Notes under the pieces: model-generated
The model's database searches: none
What the model saw: only the letters and a program-made list of their open reading frames with translations
What the model was told of the DNA's origin: nothing
Translations under genes and position numbers: made by a program
Shown: positions 62,030 through 64,000 of the stretch, one piece after another
Position numbering within the stretch: position 1 is the stretch's first letter
How the letters are laid out: each line of letters opens with the position of its first letter
Assembly (NCBI GenBank): GCA_027487775.1
Contig: JAIYCY010000010.1
Coordinates: forward strand, 54,103 to 118,102
DNA: 64,000 bases
Direction of reading: 5' to 3'
DNA from: Planctomycetaceae bacterium
GTDB lineage: Bacteria; Planctomycetota; Phycisphaerae; Tepidisphaerales; Tepidisphaeraceae

Positions 62030-62809
62030 ATGAACAGCCGACGTGATGTGTTGAAGATGTCCGTTCCGCTTGCGATGGCGGGTGCGGGGGTGGCGATGTG
62101 GGATGCGATGCTCGGCCGAGCGATGGCGGCCACGCCGGCTGCCGGAACAGCGCCCGGTGATGCCGCGACGCCGTTGCCATACTTTCACCCGTCGAACTTC
62201 TTTGACGGCAATCAGTGGGTGTTGCCCAAGCTGCCGTATGCCCATGCGGATCTCGAACCGCACATTGATACCGCCACGATGGAGTTGCATCACGGCAAGC
62301 ACCATCAGGCTTACGTCACGAACGGAAACGCCGCATTGAAGGCGATGAGCGAGCTCGGCGCCGAGGCCGACGGGCGCGTGGTCGAATCGCTGCAACGCGA
62401 TTTGAGTTTTAATCTTGGCGGGCACGCGCTGCATTCGCTCTTTTGGGGCACGATGGGCAGGCCCGGCACCGACGGGGTCGGCGGAGCGCCTTTCGGTCGG
62501 GCTGGTGAACTGATCAGCAAAGCCTTTGGCAGTTACGATCGATTCAAGACCTATTTCACGAAAGTGGCAGTGAGCGTCAAAGGCAGCGGATGGGCGGCCT
62601 TGGTGTATTCGCCGGTCTCCGGACAGATCTACACGCAAGCGATCAAGGATCAGGACGGCCAGCAGACCAGCGGCGCGATGCCGATCCTGTTGGTTGATGT
62701 GTGGGAGCATGCCTATTACCTGAAGTATCAGAACCGTCGGCGTGATTATGTCGAGGCGTTTTACAACCTGATCGACTGGCGGGCTGTGAACTTGTTGCTC
62801 GGGGCGTGA
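62030..62809 (+). CDS. Fe/Mn superoxide dismutase with Tat-like export signal
   Basis: A 259-residue protein from ATG 62030, with GGAG 5 nt upstream. The N-terminus MNSRRDVLKMSVPLAMAGAG resembles a twin-arginine signal (S-R-R-x-Phi-L-K, with Val at the hydrophobic position), cleaved near RAMAA. The dismutase starts at VLPKLPYAHADLEPHIDTAT. Metal ligands appear in ELHHGKHHQAYV (first His), NLGGHALHSLFWGTM (second His) and LLVDVWEHAYYLKYQNRR (Asp and last His). GGAPFGRAGELISKAFGSYDRF is usual. It converts superoxide to peroxide and oxygen, here apparently outside the cytoplasm. Metal choice is not settled by eye. Confidence 0.93.
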   Translation: MNSRRDVLKMSVPLAMAGAGVAMWDAMLGRAMAATPAAGTAPGDAATPLPYFHPSNFFDGNQWVLPKLPYAHADLEPHIDTATMELHHGKHHQAYVTNGNAALKAMSELGAEADGRVVESLQRDLSFNLGGHALHSLFWGTMGRPGTDGVGGAPFGRAGELISKAFGSYDRFKTYFTKVAVSVKGSGWAALVYSPVSGQIYTQAIKDQDGQQTSGAMPILLVDVWEHAYYLKYQNRRRDYVEAFYNLIDWRAVNLLLGA

Positions 62810-62929
62810 ATGATGGCGGGCAGACCGTACAATCCGCCGCATTCGGAGATTAACGAAGTCCGCATAGATTGAAGCATCAAGCTGCGATTGAATTGACACT
62901 GGAACAAAAGAAAAGGCCTTGGTGAACAC

Positions 62930-63862
62930 GTGCCCTTAGCCGCCATCCAAAAGATTCGTGACAACATCTCAAGCGTGTTTCTTGGTCATCCGCGGACGGT
63001 GGATCTTCTGCTGGTCGGCTTGATCGCCCGCGGACATGTTTTGATTGAGGACGTTCCCGGCGTGGGTAAGACGGTTCTGGCCAAGGCACTGGCCCGTTCG
63101 ATTGCGTGTGATTTTTCGCGTATTCAGCTGACACCCGACATGCTGCCCGGCGACGTGCTGGGTGTATCGGTCTTCAACACCCGCACGCACGATTTCGAAT
63201 TCAAGCCCGGCCCGATTTTTGCAAACATTGTGCTTGCAGACGAAATCAACCGAACCACGCCGCGTACGCAGTCGGCCCTTCTGGAGGCGATGAGCGAAGA
63301 GCAGGTCTCGATCGATAACGAAACGAGAAAGCTCAATCGCCCGTTCATGGTTGTAGCGACACAGAATCCGTTCGAGTTTGAAGGGACTTACTATCTGCCC
63401 GAAAACCAACTCGACCGCTTCCTGCTCCGCATCAACGTCGGATATCCTCCCCGCGCAGCAGAGACGAAAATTCTACTCACGCAGCCGGGCCGTCGCGGGA
63501 TCGAGCAACTGCTTCCGGTCCTCACCGCTCAGGAAGTCATCGAGTTGCAGGACCACACACCGAATGTTCGCATCGATCCTGCAGTCCTCGATTATCTGCT
63601 CGATCTCGTCGAGGCCACTCGACAGCACGAACAACTCCACCTTGGCGTGTCGACGCGCGGTGCGCTTGCCCTCTCGACCGCCGCCCAGGCGATGGCCGTC
63701 CTCGAAGGTCGCGATTACGTGCTGCCCGACGACATCAAGAACCTCTTCATCCCCGTCTGCGCCCACCGCGTGATCAGCAAGAGTCATCTCAACAACGGCG
63801 ACGCCGACACGGGCCGACGCGTACTGCAGATGATCCTCGATAGCGTGAGCACGCCGAGATAA
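62930..63862 (+). CDS. MoxR-family AAA+ ATPase
   Basis: A 310-residue protein from GTG 62930; no strong ribosome site. Walker A is EDVPGVGKTVLAKALA, Walker B IVLADEINRTTPRTQSALLEAM, sensor 1 VATQNPFE and sensor 2 VSTRGALAL, with the lid domain at the end (GRDYVLPDDIKNLFIPVCAHRV). MoxR proteins act as chaperones with VWA and DUF58 partners; the partner genes usually follow at once and would lie beyond the window edge, after the tandem repeat at 63.9 kb. Confidence 0.95.
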   Translation: MPLAAIQKIRDNISSVFLGHPRTVDLLLVGLIARGHVLIEDVPGVGKTVLAKALARSIACDFSRIQLTPDMLPGDVLGVSVFNTRTHDFEFKPGPIFANIVLADEINRTTPRTQSALLEAMSEEQVSIDNETRKLNRPFMVVATQNPFEFEGTYYLPENQLDRFLLRINVGYPPRAAETKILLTQPGRRGIEQLLPVLTAQEVIELQDHTPNVRIDPAVLDYLLDLVEATRQHEQLHLGVSTRGALALSTAAQAMAVLEGRDYVLPDDIKNLFIPVCAHRVISKSHLNNGDADTGRRVLQMILDSVSTPR

Positions 63863-63900
63863 CGTAAGCGTCCTGACGTTTCTTGTTTCCGCATGAGATT

Positions 63901-64000
63901 GCGCAAGCGTGCCAGGGGTCGCGCTCGCGCGCCAGGGGTCGCGCTCGCGCGCCAGGGGTCGCGCTCGCGCGCCAGGGGTCGCGCTCGCGCGCCAGGGGTC
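63901..64000. repeat. 20-bp tandem repeat running off the window
   Basis: Units of GCCAGGGGTCGCGCTCGCGC repeat exactly from 63911 onward (63911, 63931, 63951, 63971, 63991 partial), with a diverged unit before them. The array begins about 40 bases after the MoxR stop and continues past the edge. On the minus strand it reads GCGCGAGCGCGACCCC, sharing the GCGCGAG core with other intergenic repeats here. Confidence 0.9.

Noticed and set aside
1..64000. Insertion sequences, phage genes, tRNA, rRNA or an exosortase gene
   Set aside because: No transposase, integrase, structural phage protein, tRNA-like cloverleaf, rRNA segment or exosortase membrane protein was found on either strand.

Overview
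The window reads as a chromosomal stretch of a GC-rich, Gram-negative, didermic bacterium, most likely a planctomycete of the Phycisphaerae type. The reasons are several secreted proteins ending in a PEP-CTERM tail (PEPATLGALAAVGLVALRRRK type), a type IV pseudopilin with the N-terminus [20 protein letters not shown], dockerin-like repeats fused to PEP-CTERM tails, a surface protein with a LEPR-XLL-like N-terminal motif, and an HldE heptose enzyme. This placement is inferred from protein style. No rRNA or tRNA gene was seen. No exosortase gene is visible, so the PEP-CTERM sorting enzyme must lie elsewhere.

Layout. 1-2.3 kb: two tandem GHL10-type glycoside hydrolases. 2.4-7.6 kb: signalling and housekeeping genes (PAS/GAF/receiver protein, NDUFA9-like dehydrogenase, SpoIIE phosphatase, GNAT). 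8.1-11.7 kb: a promoter, a long structured leader and three paralogous PEP-CTERM genes, each preceded by the same 30-nt hairpin block. 11.8-15.8 kb: YkgJ-type cysteine-cluster protein and pyruvate carboxylase. 16.3-19.3 kb: a 1013-residue calcium-repeat/PKD/beta-helix surface protein. 19.8-23.7 kb: OsmC, zinc metallopeptidase, RRM protein, cytochrome b561, RecO. 23.8-33.4 kb: a divergent polysaccharide locus (GH42-like and heparinase II/III-like on minus, two poorly known secreted proteins on plus). 33.5-48 kb: an almost entirely minus-strand carbohydrate region with a dockerin/PEP-CTERM protein, cupin, Gfo/Idh oxidoreductase, ABC sugar importer without ATPase, LacI regulator, two GH10 xylanases, a pseudopilin and another PEP-CTERM protein. 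48.6-51.5 kb: ECF sigma factor, anti-sigma-like membrane protein and a secreted helical protein. 51.8-64 kb: acyltransferase, heme-c histidine kinase, EboB-like TatD protein, agarase-like hydrolase, prepilin peptidase, LapA-like protein, HldE, Tat-type superoxide dismutase and MoxR ATPase.

How it may work together. The 33-48 kb region looks like a xylan-type hemicellulose regulon. Two promoters there, 10 kb apart, share the same architecture: -35, 16-bp spacer, TAGAAT, and a 12-bp operator GTAAtCGnTTAC exactly 2 nt beyond the -10. Such a palindrome fits a LacI-family repressor, and one is encoded between the two sites. One promoter drives a dockerin/PEP-CTERM protein, the other the pseudopilin. 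This suggests that surface display and pilin-like structures are switched on together with hydrolysis and uptake.

A second theme is non-coding. Short tandem repeats of differing unit length (5, about 10, 16, 19, 20 and 22 bp) lie just beyond gene ends at eight or more junctions, and terminator-like hairpins sit directly in front of the start signals of several secreted-protein genes.
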